A DNA stretch of 39,634 nt, taken from positions 1 to 39,634 of IMG/VR virus record IMGVR_UViG_3300025326_000106; one strand, 5' to 3'. A program made the position numbers and the translations under genes. Below the pieces are notes generated by a model, which was not told where the DNA came from, did not search any database, and saw only the letters and a list, made by a program, of their open reading frames with translations. Origin of the DNA: a virus. The number at the start of each line of letters is the position of its first letter. Position 1 is the first letter of the stretch. This document shows, piece after piece, positions 1-6,900 of the stretch.

Positions 1-23
1 ACATTACCTTTTGCATATGTCAT
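1..23 (-). pseudogene. 5' end of HNH endonuclease gene cut by the window edge
   Basis: Bases 23 to 1 on the minus strand read ATG and seven more codons (MTYAKGNV). They are identical to the start of the complete HNH gene at 38411-39013. This is a cut by the contig edge, not a biological truncation. Confidence 0.85.
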
Positions 24-29
24 GTGAGC

Positions 30-55
30 ATTATATCATAGTTCACATGATATAA
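30..55 (-). promoter_or_regulatory. Extended -10 (TGATATAAT) inside a 9-bp inverted repeat
   Basis: Minus strand 38-30 reads TGATATAAT, a perfect TGn-extended -10 box, and the HNH start codon begins 6 nt later. The box lies in a perfect hairpin: arms 31-39 and 47-55 (ttatatcat / atgatataa) with a 7-nt loop. A second interleaved pair is CATGTGA 21-27 with TCACATG 43-49. The same element recurs at 39020-39045. It may drive a leaderless HNH transcript, end the upstream gene, or bind a regulator. Confidence 0.5.
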
Positions 56-63
56 CAATAACC

Positions 64-570
64 CTAAACTTCCACCACTACGAAACAATAGGCATTGACC
101 GCCGCACCTGCAGTTACCCTAACACGCAAAGAAGTGGAGACATTAACAATCGGTTCCCTACCTAGAGGGAATTGCTTTAAGTATTGATTGGTCGGTGCTA
201 CCAGTTGAGCATCAAACATTCTTGATGCACTAATTGACCCTTCTCCTGTTGCCGTATAACCTGTTCCAGTAGTTGTGAGTATAAAATTAGAAGTAGTAGG
301 ATCAACCGCATTCGGATCAAGTTTAACAATACCCGATGCTACGTGAGCGGTTACCGTAGCAAAGACAGTTCCTGTTTCAAGAAGTTCGCATTTAATTGGA
401 GTTGCGGCGGCACTGCCGTCAAAAGATATTCCCCATTCCACAATCTTCCCGAAATTCTGAGTTCCAAGTTTGATTTGAAGCAGTGTTTTAATAACGGTTC
501 CCGTAGTTACAGGTACTTGAGCTGCTGTTGTAGGGCTAGGGCCATTATAAACTACATAAAGTTGTGCCAT
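64..570 (-). CDS. Putative virion decoration or fibre protein, allele A
   Basis: 168 aa, no cysteine cluster or membrane segment, rich in Thr, Ala, Val and Gly with predicted beta character (for example TTTGTGYTATGEGS), ending in a hydrophobic strand FVVVEV. Such composition is common in small phage fibre and decoration proteins, but I do not recognise the family. Start at 570 is supported by AAAGGA six bases upstream and a TATAAT at 588-593. It lies in a run of fibre-like genes between portal and prohead protease. Allele B at 39054-39560 differs by about 50 bases but only 5 residues (positions 15, 26, 33, 77, 115), so the protein is under purifying selection. Confidence 0.75.
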   Translation of the reverse strand: MAQLYVVYNGPSPTTAAQVPVTTGTVIKTLLQIKLGTQNFGKIVEWGISFDGSAAATPIKCELLETGTVFATVTAHVASGIVKLDPNAVDPTTSNFILTTTGTGYTATGEGSISASRMFDAQLVAPTNQYLKQFPLGREPIVNVSTSLRVRVTAGAAVNAYCFVVVEV

Positions 571-587
571 AAATTATCCTTTCTTTA

Positions 588-593
588 ATTATA
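588..593 (-). promoter_or_regulatory. TATAAT -10-like box before the 168-aa gene
   Basis: Minus strand 593-588 reads TATAAT, preceded by GTG rather than a strict TGn. AAAGGA follows, then the ATG at 570. No good -35 is visible 17 bp upstream. The same sequence is present before allele B (39578-39583). Confidence 0.35.
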
Positions 594-600
594 CACCATA

Positions 601-786
601 CTAATTTTTAATTAAGGTATAAATTCCAATAAAAACCAAAGTTCCAATCTCACTGTTTATTGGGTTTTGAGTTACATTGATTATTTCCCAACCATCTTTT
701 AATAATTCGGTTGCCTCGTCAATATTGGTTGTAGTTGCGATCAATTCGGTTTTCTGACCACTAAATTTCTTAATTATTTTTTCCAT
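601..786 (-). CDS. Hypothetical protein, 61 aa
   Basis: Small protein with an amphipathic segment (TNIDEATELLKDGWEIINV) resembling the short '...LL..GW.I..V' modules often seen in small phage and bacterial proteins; no function assigned. It follows the 142-aa fibre-like gene by 1 bp and precedes the 168-aa gene. No clear ribosome site, so it is probably translationally coupled to the upstream gene. Confidence 0.6.
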   Translation of the reverse strand: MEKIIKKFSGQKTELIATTTNIDEATELLKDGWEIINVTQNPINSEIGTLVFIGIYTLIKN

Positions 787-787
787 A

Positions 788-1216
788 TTAAGTTTTAGTT
801 ACCTTCAAACTTAAAGTAACCCTAGTTACTGTACTCGCACTGTCAACAATATATTCTAATATATCGCCAGCAGTGATAGCTGTTGTCCAACCAGTCAAAG
901 TTGCGTCCTGGTACTTCTGAGCGGCTGATAGAGTAGGTTTCGCTGATGCACATATACTAGAAGTTGTAGGAAATCCAGAATAAGTTGACTTCTTAATATC
1001 AATAATTATTGAACCAGAAATGTCTGCCAATAATGTATTTCTATTAATAGTACAGTCAAAAGGAATCTCAATATGGCCTTTATTACCAGTTGTTATAACC
1101 GAACCGCCCCCATCAATAACAAAAGCTATATCAGCAAGGTTGTCTACAATATCTCCGACATCAACGATTCCACTGAAAACTGCTCCTTTTGTAATTTGTG
1201 CAACAACTTTTGGCGT
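788..1216 (-). CDS. Fibre or decoration protein, 142 aa, apparent ACG start
   Basis: The open frame runs from a TAA at 1226-1228 to the stop at 788 and contains no ATG or GTG. A TTG at 1028-1030 would give 80 aa but would cut into a continuous, conserved-looking domain (VIDGGGSVITTGNKGHIEIP, then LLADISGSIIIDI, GWTTAITAGDILEY, TRVTLSLKVTKT) that I know from many phage tail or head fibre proteins. The strong site AAGGAGG directly after the upstream stop is 4 nt from an in-frame ACG at 1214-1216, where an ATG would be expected. I infer translation from ACG, or a sequencing or strain substitution of ATG. It is the third fibre-like gene in the run after the portal. Confidence 0.65.
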   Translation of the reverse strand, partial: TPKVVAQITKGAVFSGIVDVGDIVDNLADIAFVIDGGGSVITTGNKGHIEIPFDCTINRNTLLADISGSIIIDIKKSTYSGFPTTSSICASAKPTLSAAQKYQDATLTGWTTAITAGDILEYIVDSASTVTRVTLSLKVTKT

Positions 1217-1225
1217 AAATCCTCC

Positions 1226-2452
1226 TTAAATAGTTACTAACATTGTAGTTGGATCATCAAACCCCGGGTTTTTACTAACATATACATAATAATTCTCCTG
1301 ATAACCTTCTGGGTTAGTAATAGCTAGTTCCGTACCCGGTCCGTGATCTATCCAAAAATCAGATAAAGACTCAAACCCATTAATTACTATCGATGTCAAG
1401 GCCCCAAGCCTGGCAGGATAAGCAACATATACATACTCACCGGCCGTAGCATTGACTATCATTGATCTGCTTGTCATTGAGTTGCTACCAACTTTACCTG
1501 GCTGAGTAGCAGTATTGTTTTCAACATTAGCTTCGGTATAAACCGCTGCTCCATCAGCCCCAGAATCTATATTAACTTCTCCCCAATAAATATAGTTGAT
1601 GGGAGTAGAGGTAGTTAAGAGTTTGAAATCATTGGTGCCATTAGTTAGATCGGTAAGTCTTGACGTGATGGCAGCAAAAGCCTCAGTAAAACCTGCTGAA
1701 TTACTAACTGTCGTCAGTCCTGATGTTTGAATAGTTGGAGCAAGGGTAGTGGCAGTTGAATTAAAAGAACAAGTTACATATCCAAATCCACTGTCACGCT
1801 GGACTTGGGCTACATCAGATAATCTATCTGCATAGGAAAATGTTAAGTACTGGCTTGCACCTGTTGCGATATTTGAAACAGTTTGCGATCGTGATTCACT
1901 TGGCCCAGCTACTTCAGTTAAAGCCTCAATATTAGCCTCGGTTTGGGCTCCAATCCCATTAGCGTTGGTTCCATACCGCATTGTATTATTAAACTGGACT
2001 GTCTCAGTATCGGTTGTACCATCAGCACTTTGGGATAAGGTAAAGGTGATTGTTCCTCCGGCAGAAGAAGGGTAGTTGACTGCTTCGGTATTGGTTTCCG
2101 GTCCAGTAGTGGGTGTCATGGCTAGATTGCCCGCCCAAGCTACGGAAGAACCACTCATTGCTACTTCTGCCGTCATACCACCTGGCTCATTATTGTATGT
2201 AGCCGTGAAAGTTATAGCCCCGATTGCTTGCCAAACTCCCGAACCTATTAACTGGTCAATATCAGAAATACCATCTGAAAATGTGGCTATACTAAAAGAA
2301 AAATCGTAATTATAAACAGCGGGAACCCATTTACTTTGAGAAGCATTCCATTTTAAAACTTCATTATTTGTAGGTGGGTCGGTAGTAGTATCGACATCTG
2401 ATAAAGCATCAACACTATCAACTTCCAATAATATTTTTTTAAATCCTGCCAT
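1226..2452 (-). CDS. Putative fibre protein with MAGFxKILL N-terminus, 408 aa
   Basis: Begins MAGFKKILLEVDSV, nearly the same as the 260-aa protein upstream (MAGFAKILL), suggesting a shared attachment segment. Residues about 21-45 hold the phage-fibre motif PPTNNEVLKWNASQSKWVPA. The remainder is low in charge, rich in Thr, Ser, Ala and Gly, and probably beta-rich; the C-terminal part (about 300-408) resembles a jelly-roll-like sandwich, which is only a guess. AAGGGA precedes the ATG. The last codons run into TAAGGAGG, the ribosome site of the next gene. Confidence 0.75.
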   Translation of the reverse strand: MAGFKKILLEVDSVDALSDVDTTTDPPTNNEVLKWNASQSKWVPAVYNYDFSFSIATFSDGISDIDQLIGSGVWQAIGAITFTATYNNEPGGMTAEVAMSGSSVAWAGNLAMTPTTGPETNTEAVNYPSSAGGTITFTLSQSADGTTDTETVQFNNTMRYGTNANGIGAQTEANIEALTEVAGPSESRSQTVSNIATGASQYLTFSYADRLSDVAQVQRDSGFGYVTCSFNSTATTLAPTIQTSGLTTVSNSAGFTEAFAAITSRLTDLTNGTNDFKLLTTSTPINYIYWGEVNIDSGADGAAVYTEANVENNTATQPGKVGSNSMTSRSMIVNATAGEYVYVAYPARLGALTSIVINGFESLSDFWIDHGPGTELAITNPEGYQENYYVYVSKNPGFDDPTTMLVTI

Positions 2453-2660
2453 GTTTTTCCCTTTTTACACCAGCCTTTTGTTGCCAACTGTTAACTTGTA
2501 GAATCAGATCGATCCTAATGACCTCAAGAGTTAAAATAATATCAGCTACACTAAGACTCTTATTTAGATACCTAACTACCAAACCAGCCAAGTGATTATG
2601 GAATTGTTTTCTATCAACTTTAGGCTTGGTAGATATATGGGTGGCTGTCGTCCGAGTCAT
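2439..2660 (-). CDS. Hypothetical protein, 73 aa
   Basis: Basic small protein (MTRTTATHISTKPKVDRK) with a helical middle (LAGLVVRYLNKSLSVADIIL). It overlaps the end of the 260-aa fibre gene by 41 nt and the start of the 408-aa gene by 14 nt. Without it a 170-bp hole would remain in an otherwise gapless operon. The ribosome site is weak (CAGGAA). No function recognised; a fibre chaperone is possible by position only. Confidence 0.5.
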   Translation of the reverse strand: MTRTTATHISTKPKVDRKQFHNHLAGLVVRYLNKSLSVADIILTLEVIRIDLILQVNSWQQKAGVKREKHGRI

Positions 2661-3402
2661 AATACAAAGTTCCTGGTGTTGTACCTGTTCCGCTAGTCTT
2701 GGCAGTCAAGATAATTTGACTAAATTCAATATTAGTTGCCGTTTCGTCTATCTCACTTGCTGCAACAGCATTTGATCCAATAGCAGCAGCGTCAACCACA
2801 CCAGCAGCAAATTTATTAGCGTTATCTATAAACCCTGTTGCTGTATCGTGAACATGGTCGTCTCTAGCCGCCGTAGTACCTATTCCAACTGCTGCCGTAG
2901 TGCTGACATCGGCTGGGGCTGTACTTGCCAAAGTAACCTCGGCCGTAGAACCCCTAGAAACTTCTATCCATGCACCGGATGTATCTAGCCCAACATCATA
3001 AAGAAGTACCAAAGTATCATCAATATCATCTAACGTAGCATTGCTGTTACCATTAAGTAATATATTGTTACCACTTGCTGCTGCCTGATTATGTCTAACA
3101 GTTATAGTGGCTGTGTCTGTTGATGGCCTCAATATCAAAAGTTGACCATCAACCCCACCAACTAAAGAATCTAAGTTATCATCAACACCACCTTCGCCTG
3201 CTATTGAATGGTAAGTATCAGTTACCGTAACTGAACCAGTAGCAACGGTCAATAGGTTGCCTGCTCCAAACCTCAAATCACGAATTGTGGCACTTTTACC
3301 TGAGGTATTAACTACTAAATCGCCAGCTAAAGTTAATACTGCAACCGCTTCTACCTCTGTTTCAGCGTCACCAGCAAGAAGAATCTTTGCGAATCCTGCC
3401 AT
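2620..3402 (-). CDS. Putative fibre protein with MAGFxKILL N-terminus, 260 aa
   Basis: Begins MAGFAKILLAGDAETEVEAV. Residues about 30-140 are beta-rich, and the middle is low-complexity Ala/Thr/Asp (STAPADVSTTAAVGIGTTAA) with DDHVHD, a His-Asp motif common in phage fibre shafts. It ends TPGTLYYDSDDSHPYIYQA, a frequent fibre terminus also echoed in the 79-aa gene product (GRLVYLTTDDSLYLDRG). It starts at the stop of the 81-aa gene (1-bp overlap). Function inferred from sequence style and neighbours. Confidence 0.75.
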   Translation of the reverse strand: MAGFAKILLAGDAETEVEAVAVLTLAGDLVVNTSGKSATIRDLRFGAGNLLTVATGSVTVTDTYHSIAGEGGVDDNLDSLVGGVDGQLLILRPSTDTATITVRHNQAAASGNNILLNGNSNATLDDIDDTLVLLYDVGLDTSGAWIEVSRGSTAEVTLASTAPADVSTTAAVGIGTTAARDDHVHDTATGFIDNANKFAAGVVDAAAIGSNAVAASEIDETATNIEFSQIILTAKTSGTGTTPGTLYYDSDDSHPYIYQA

Positions 3403-3647
3403 TATTTATCACCCCTTTCGATTTCTTCGGTCAGTTCTAATAGTAATTGTTGTCTCTTGTCATTCAAGTTTTTCTGTAATGTCTCTATCTGCTGCTTGGT
3501 CACTAAAATATCCTTCACCGTAAGTTTATCTACCGTATGCTTAATTATAACATCAACCAAGTATTCTTCCAAAGATTTATAGTGTTCGCTTTCGGCAATT
3601 TTTTTTAATTGATCTTCGGTTGTTTTAGTCAACTTTATTCTAGCCAT
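3402..3647 (-). CDS. Hypothetical helical protein, 81 aa
   Basis: Highly charged and predicted almost entirely helical, with a coiled-coil-like C-terminus (TKQQIETLQKNLNDKRQQLL). It begins with a region (RIKLTKTTEDQLKKIAES) that could be a ribbon-helix-helix-like or short helical module. Sits between a zinc-ribbon gene and a fibre gene. Possible trimerising or adaptor piece; not recognised. Confidence 0.6.
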   Translation of the reverse strand: MARIKLTKTTEDQLKKIAESEHYKSLEEYLVDVIIKHTVDKLTVKDILVTKQQIETLQKNLNDKRQQLLLELTEEIERGDK

Positions 3648-3829
3648 CTTTTACCTTTCTTTGTATTTTTAACTTCTTTTTCACTATCAATATCAACCAA
3701 TACATTGTCTTCTTCCGCCGGATACTTGTTCCATGCTCTGCATTCTTGATTATGGCAAACCCAAGATTTATTTCCAGTTATTTCCTGTTCGGTCTGACAA
3801 TTTGAACAAGTCAAAATCATATTTGTCAC
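3635..3829 (-). CDS. Small zinc-ribbon protein, 64 aa
   Basis: Two Cys pairs, CSNC at about residues 8-11 and CHNQEC at about 25-30, form a typical zinc ribbon. The C-terminus is acidic then basic (KKGKRWLE). It overlaps the genes on both sides by 4-13 nt. One of several very short zinc-binding proteins scattered through this genome; role unknown. Confidence 0.65.
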   Translation of the reverse strand: MTNMILTCSNCQTEQEITGNKSWVCHNQECRAWNKYPAEEDNVLVDIDSEKEVKNTKKGKRWLE

Positions 3830-4065
3830 CCCCTATCAAGATACAATGAATCATCTGTAGTTAAATACACTAACCTCCCTTTGTTACCAGCACTAGGCAA
3901 CAAGGCCGTATTCTCTATTCTAAAATTTAATATTTGGTTTAAACTCATATCCAAAGGCCCAGACATTGTATCCCCAGCCTTTAAAACGAAATCGCCTGAC
4001 ACAGAACTGTCTTCTTCTCTAATCTTGCCTAATATTGGATCAAACTTGGCGTCACCCTCAGACAT
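3826..4065 (-). CDS. Short tail/head fibre-like protein, 79 aa
   Basis: Carries the fibre-shaft motif LKAGDTMSGPLDMSLNQI (about 28-46), which marks a trimeric fibre repeat family in many phages, and ends GRLVYLTTDDSLYLDRG, a fibre-type terminus. Only one repeat is present, so this is a miniature fibre or one segment of a multi-chain appendage. It overlaps the gene before it by 8 nt. Confidence 0.7.
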   Translation of the reverse strand: MSEGDAKFDPILGKIREEDSSVSGDFVLKAGDTMSGPLDMSLNQILNFRIENTALLPSAGNKGRLVYLTTDDSLYLDRG

Positions 4066-4816
4066 AAGTTAAGCTCTCCCTATTATCATAAATATTAATA
4101 GCATTAGCACTACCATTGGCCCAAGTGATAACTGTCCCTACAGTTTTGTCCACCTTTCTTATTCGCCAAACTGCGGCAGAGGTTAACGACCCTGGTTTGG
4201 CTTCACCAACATATTTTATATTACTGTTCCCGCTATCAGTTTGGACTCTAACTGCATAAACGGTTCGATCTACACCACCACTACCTAATATAGAAAGGCT
4301 GGCATTGTAAAAATTACGTCTATCTTTATCTACCAAGACTACTGGAATGGCTTTATTTGCCGTAGTAGGCCAGTTTATATCTATCTTATCAGGAAGGATG
4401 ATTTCATTGACCTGTTTTTTAGATATTAACTTTTCTAACAAATCCCTAATTTCTTTTAGATGGTTAAGGTTAATTTTAAAGTTTGGTCTGATCTTTATAT
4501 TCTCTGGGTCTTTTAGAGATACTTCGTTTACTCTGTTTTCCTTCAATTCCTCGCCAATTTCCACAATCAATTTCTCTATTACTTCTTTTAATTCCTTCAG
4601 GTCGATTTTTAAAGGCTGGGAGTTATTTATCGTAACGTCATTGGGGATCTCTACCTTTATACCTTTAACGGCACTTACTAAGCTATCACCAGCGTCTTCT
4701 ATTGTTTTTTTGATATTCTGAGGGGTATTTTGTTTTAATAAGTAAAGTAATTCCTCTAAATATGGTTCGAGGGTTTGCGGTGTTTCTTCAATTTCTTGCT
4801 CATCGTTTTTTCCCAC
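4058..4816 (-). CDS. Putative coiled-coil fibre or head decoration protein, 252 aa
   Basis: N-terminal half (1-150) is charged and helical with heptad-like segments (DLKELKEVIEKLIVEIGEEL; HLKEIRDLLEKLI), suggesting a trimeric stalk. The C-terminal 90 residues form a compact beta domain with IKYVGEAKPG, WRIRKVD and VITWANGSANAINIYDNR, seen in small phage decoration proteins. It lies immediately downstream of the portal-MuF gene, a position more typical of head than of tail genes. Confidence 0.7.
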   Translation of the reverse strand: MGKNDEQEIEETPQTLEPYLEELLYLLKQNTPQNIKKTIEDAGDSLVSAVKGIKVEIPNDVTINNSQPLKIDLKELKEVIEKLIVEIGEELKENRVNEVSLKDPENIKIRPNFKINLNHLKEIRDLLEKLISKKQVNEIILPDKIDINWPTTANKAIPVVLVDKDRRNFYNASLSILGSGGVDRTVYAVRVQTDSGNSNIKYVGEAKPGSLTSAAVWRIRKVDKTVGTVITWANGSANAINIYDNRESLTYV

Positions 4817-4830
4817 AATTTATACATCTC

Positions 4831-6873
4831 CTACTCAACGACAGGTATGACGGTGCAGGTACAATTTGGGTGAAGTGGCGGGCCATTTACAGTATCGTAA
4901 TCAAAAACCCTAATACCGCCATCCACTCCTGTTAATGTTTGTCCCACCTCAAAATATACAGTTTCTATACCAAGTACCCGGCCTTGCATAGCCTGACAAA
5001 ACTCACAAGCAGTTGGGTTTGCCAACCATTCCTTTTTTATTACATAACCAGTTTGTCGATAAGCCTCGATAGCAGCGTCGGTTGAGGCTTGCAAGGTTTC
5101 TGTTCTTGCTACTCTTTCGGCCCTGAATTTCTTACCGTCTAAATAAACTGATCTTATCTTTTTGGTGGTTTCTGCCAAAGTCTGATCGTTTAAAGCAGCG
5201 TCGGTAAGTATTTTCTCCAAAGCCTGTCTTGTTTCGGTATTGAAATTAATACCCATTCTAGCGGCACGGCTTCTTATAGTATCGGAAATCCTTTGCGTTA
5301 TTTCAAATTTTAGTTCTTCTTCACCTGCCAATAATAATGCAATCGACCCCTGCTCTTTAGCCAACTCAACCAGTATTGGGAATACATCCTCAACCATATC
5401 TTTGACTTCTTGGTCTATATCAAAAAGTATCTCGTTGAAGGCTTTAGCCATCATTTTTCTTGGCTTTAACCTACTTAACACTTCACGTTCCTGATTACCA
5501 ATAAACTTGTCTATCTTTGCTTGAAGCAGTTTAGAAAATTGTTCTTGGGTCTTCATCAAGGTAACCCTAAAATTTTCTTTTACCTCTTTGGCCAATTCTC
5601 TTTTGTTTTCCTTTACAATAAGTCTTTTCCTTCTTATTTTTATTACCCCGACAGACTTTTGCTCTTTTATCGGCTCGCCTATTGGTGCGAGGTTAAATGG
5701 TTGATAAAGCTGGTCACCATTTGTAATCGGAGTCAAACCCTTTTCGGCCCTGATCTCATTGATTGTTTTCCAAGAATTTAGACTAGCTGTATTTTCAGCA
5801 AGGTTGGCTGTTTTATCTTCCGGTACAGGGGAATCATAGATAACGTCTATGTCTGGGTCGCCGTAAGTTTTATCAATGTATGTTTCTATAGCGTCAGCGA
5901 TTGCATACATTTCAGGGTCAATAACCCTTTTGGCAAAAACATACTCGGCACTCTCGGCGGTGGCCCTGTTTACATCTTCGGTCAAACCGAGAATAGTTTT
6001 CGGCACCCTGAACATAGCTAGAATATCGTCACGGCTCATTTCCTTTGCTGCTTTGATAGCAATATTGTTCATACCCTCACCAAGCTGCTCGAACTTGACC
6101 TCTGTGTCCCTGACTATGGCAACCTTTCCAGCATTATCTACAGTACCGTACTCACTTCGCCATTTCTCTTTTAATTGGTTAAAGTCCTCCTCATTCATAT
6201 TGGGAACCGACAAAACACCACTTGGCCTACCACTATTAAAGAGGAAGTTTCTGCCAAATCTCGAAGCGTATTCTTCAGTCTGGATATATAACCCTGCCGC
6301 TTGAACAACGCCATAACCTCTTGTCGGATCTTCTGGGTTTGGTAACAAAAGCGGCAGTACTTCGTCTAAGTCTAACGGCACTTTTTCACCGCTTGGCAAA
6401 TTATAAACATACCCCTTTATATAACCATCCTCACCGTTGATTACCTGAACCAAATCAGGCCTCAACAGATATATTTCTCTTGGCTTTCGGCTTGTCTCAC
6501 CAACACGGAAATACCAAAAACACTCGCCGGTTAATTTCCTAAAAGCAGTGGTAAGTTGAAACAAAGTAAACTGGCTGCTATATGGATTAGGTTTTCTTAG
6601 CAACCTAATAAACGGATGGCCTATTTCTTTAGGATTACCATTTCTGTCGGCCTTTACCACTTTAAGGTTTATTCTGCCGACCTCATCTGAGATAGCCCTA
6701 ACACAAGTCCAGACATAACCTACGTTTTGAGATAAAAATGTTCTTCTGGTTATTGCTTGTGGGTCGTTCCAAGAGGAGATGATTCCTGCGGTGGGGAAAT
6801 TGTCACCAAAACTGGCGAACACCTTACCGACTACGGGTAATTTAGAAACGAATTTAGTAAACCTGTTGGGCAT
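4831..6873 (-). CDS. Portal protein fused to MuF-like minor head protein
   Basis: 680 aa. Residues about 40-410 are an HK97-family portal: NVGYVWTCVRAISDEV, LRKPNPYSSQFTLFQL, DDILAMFRVPKTILGL and LNSWKTINEIRAEKGLTPI are hallmark segments. Residues about 430-680 are a MuF-type minor head domain: ARTETLQASTDAAIEAYRQT, then NPTACEFCQAMQGRV and the ending PPLHPNCTCTVIPV. Portals are usually 400-550 aa with MuF as a separate gene, so this is a fusion. The portal forms the DNA gateway of the capsid, and the MuF part probably lies on its inner face. No ribosome site is seen; a perfect extended -10 box (6881-6889) is 7 nt upstream. Confidence 0.93.
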   Translation of the reverse strand: MPNRFTKFVSKLPVVGKVFASFGDNFPTAGIISSWNDPQAITRRTFLSQNVGYVWTCVRAISDEVGRINLKVVKADRNGNPKEIGHPFIRLLRKPNPYSSQFTLFQLTTAFRKLTGECFWYFRVGETSRKPREIYLLRPDLVQVINGEDGYIKGYVYNLPSGEKVPLDLDEVLPLLLPNPEDPTRGYGVVQAAGLYIQTEEYASRFGRNFLFNSGRPSGVLSVPNMNEEDFNQLKEKWRSEYGTVDNAGKVAIVRDTEVKFEQLGEGMNNIAIKAAKEMSRDDILAMFRVPKTILGLTEDVNRATAESAEYVFAKRVIDPEMYAIADAIETYIDKTYGDPDIDVIYDSPVPEDKTANLAENTASLNSWKTINEIRAEKGLTPITNGDQLYQPFNLAPIGEPIKEQKSVGVIKIRRKRLIVKENKRELAKEVKENFRVTLMKTQEQFSKLLQAKIDKFIGNQEREVLSRLKPRKMMAKAFNEILFDIDQEVKDMVEDVFPILVELAKEQGSIALLLAGEEELKFEITQRISDTIRSRAARMGINFNTETRQALEKILTDAALNDQTLAETTKKIRSVYLDGKKFRAERVARTETLQASTDAAIEAYRQTGYVIKKEWLANPTACEFCQAMQGRVLGIETVYFEVGQTLTGVDGGIRVFDYDTVNGPPLHPNCTCTVIPVVE

Positions 6874-6880
6874 TTAGTTT

Positions 6881-6889
6881 ATTATACCA
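6881..6889 (-). promoter_or_regulatory. Extended -10 box (TGGTATAAT) abutting the portal start
   Basis: Minus strand 6889-6881 reads TGGTATAAT, a perfect TGn-TATAAT. The portal ATG at 6873 lies where transcription would begin, so the transcript would be leaderless. A weak -35 (TTTGTG) stands 17 bp upstream, in the end of the terminase gene. Confidence 0.45.
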
Positions 6890-6900
6890 AATATTTTCTT

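Larger units (their letters stand above)
1..644. repeat. Left copy of imperfect terminal repeat (circular join)
   Basis: Bases 1-644 match 38991-39634 with about 50 substitutions and no indels. The first 117 and last 112 bases are identical, and all differences fall between 118 and 532, inside one gene. The repeat reaches both edges of the window exactly, which is what an unclosed circular contig carrying two strain alleles would look like. A real tandem gene duplication is the alternative. Confidence 0.9.

Noticed and set aside
1-644. True direct terminal repeat of a linear genome
   Set aside because: The copies differ at about 8% of positions inside one gene; terminal repeats copied from a concatemer should be identical.
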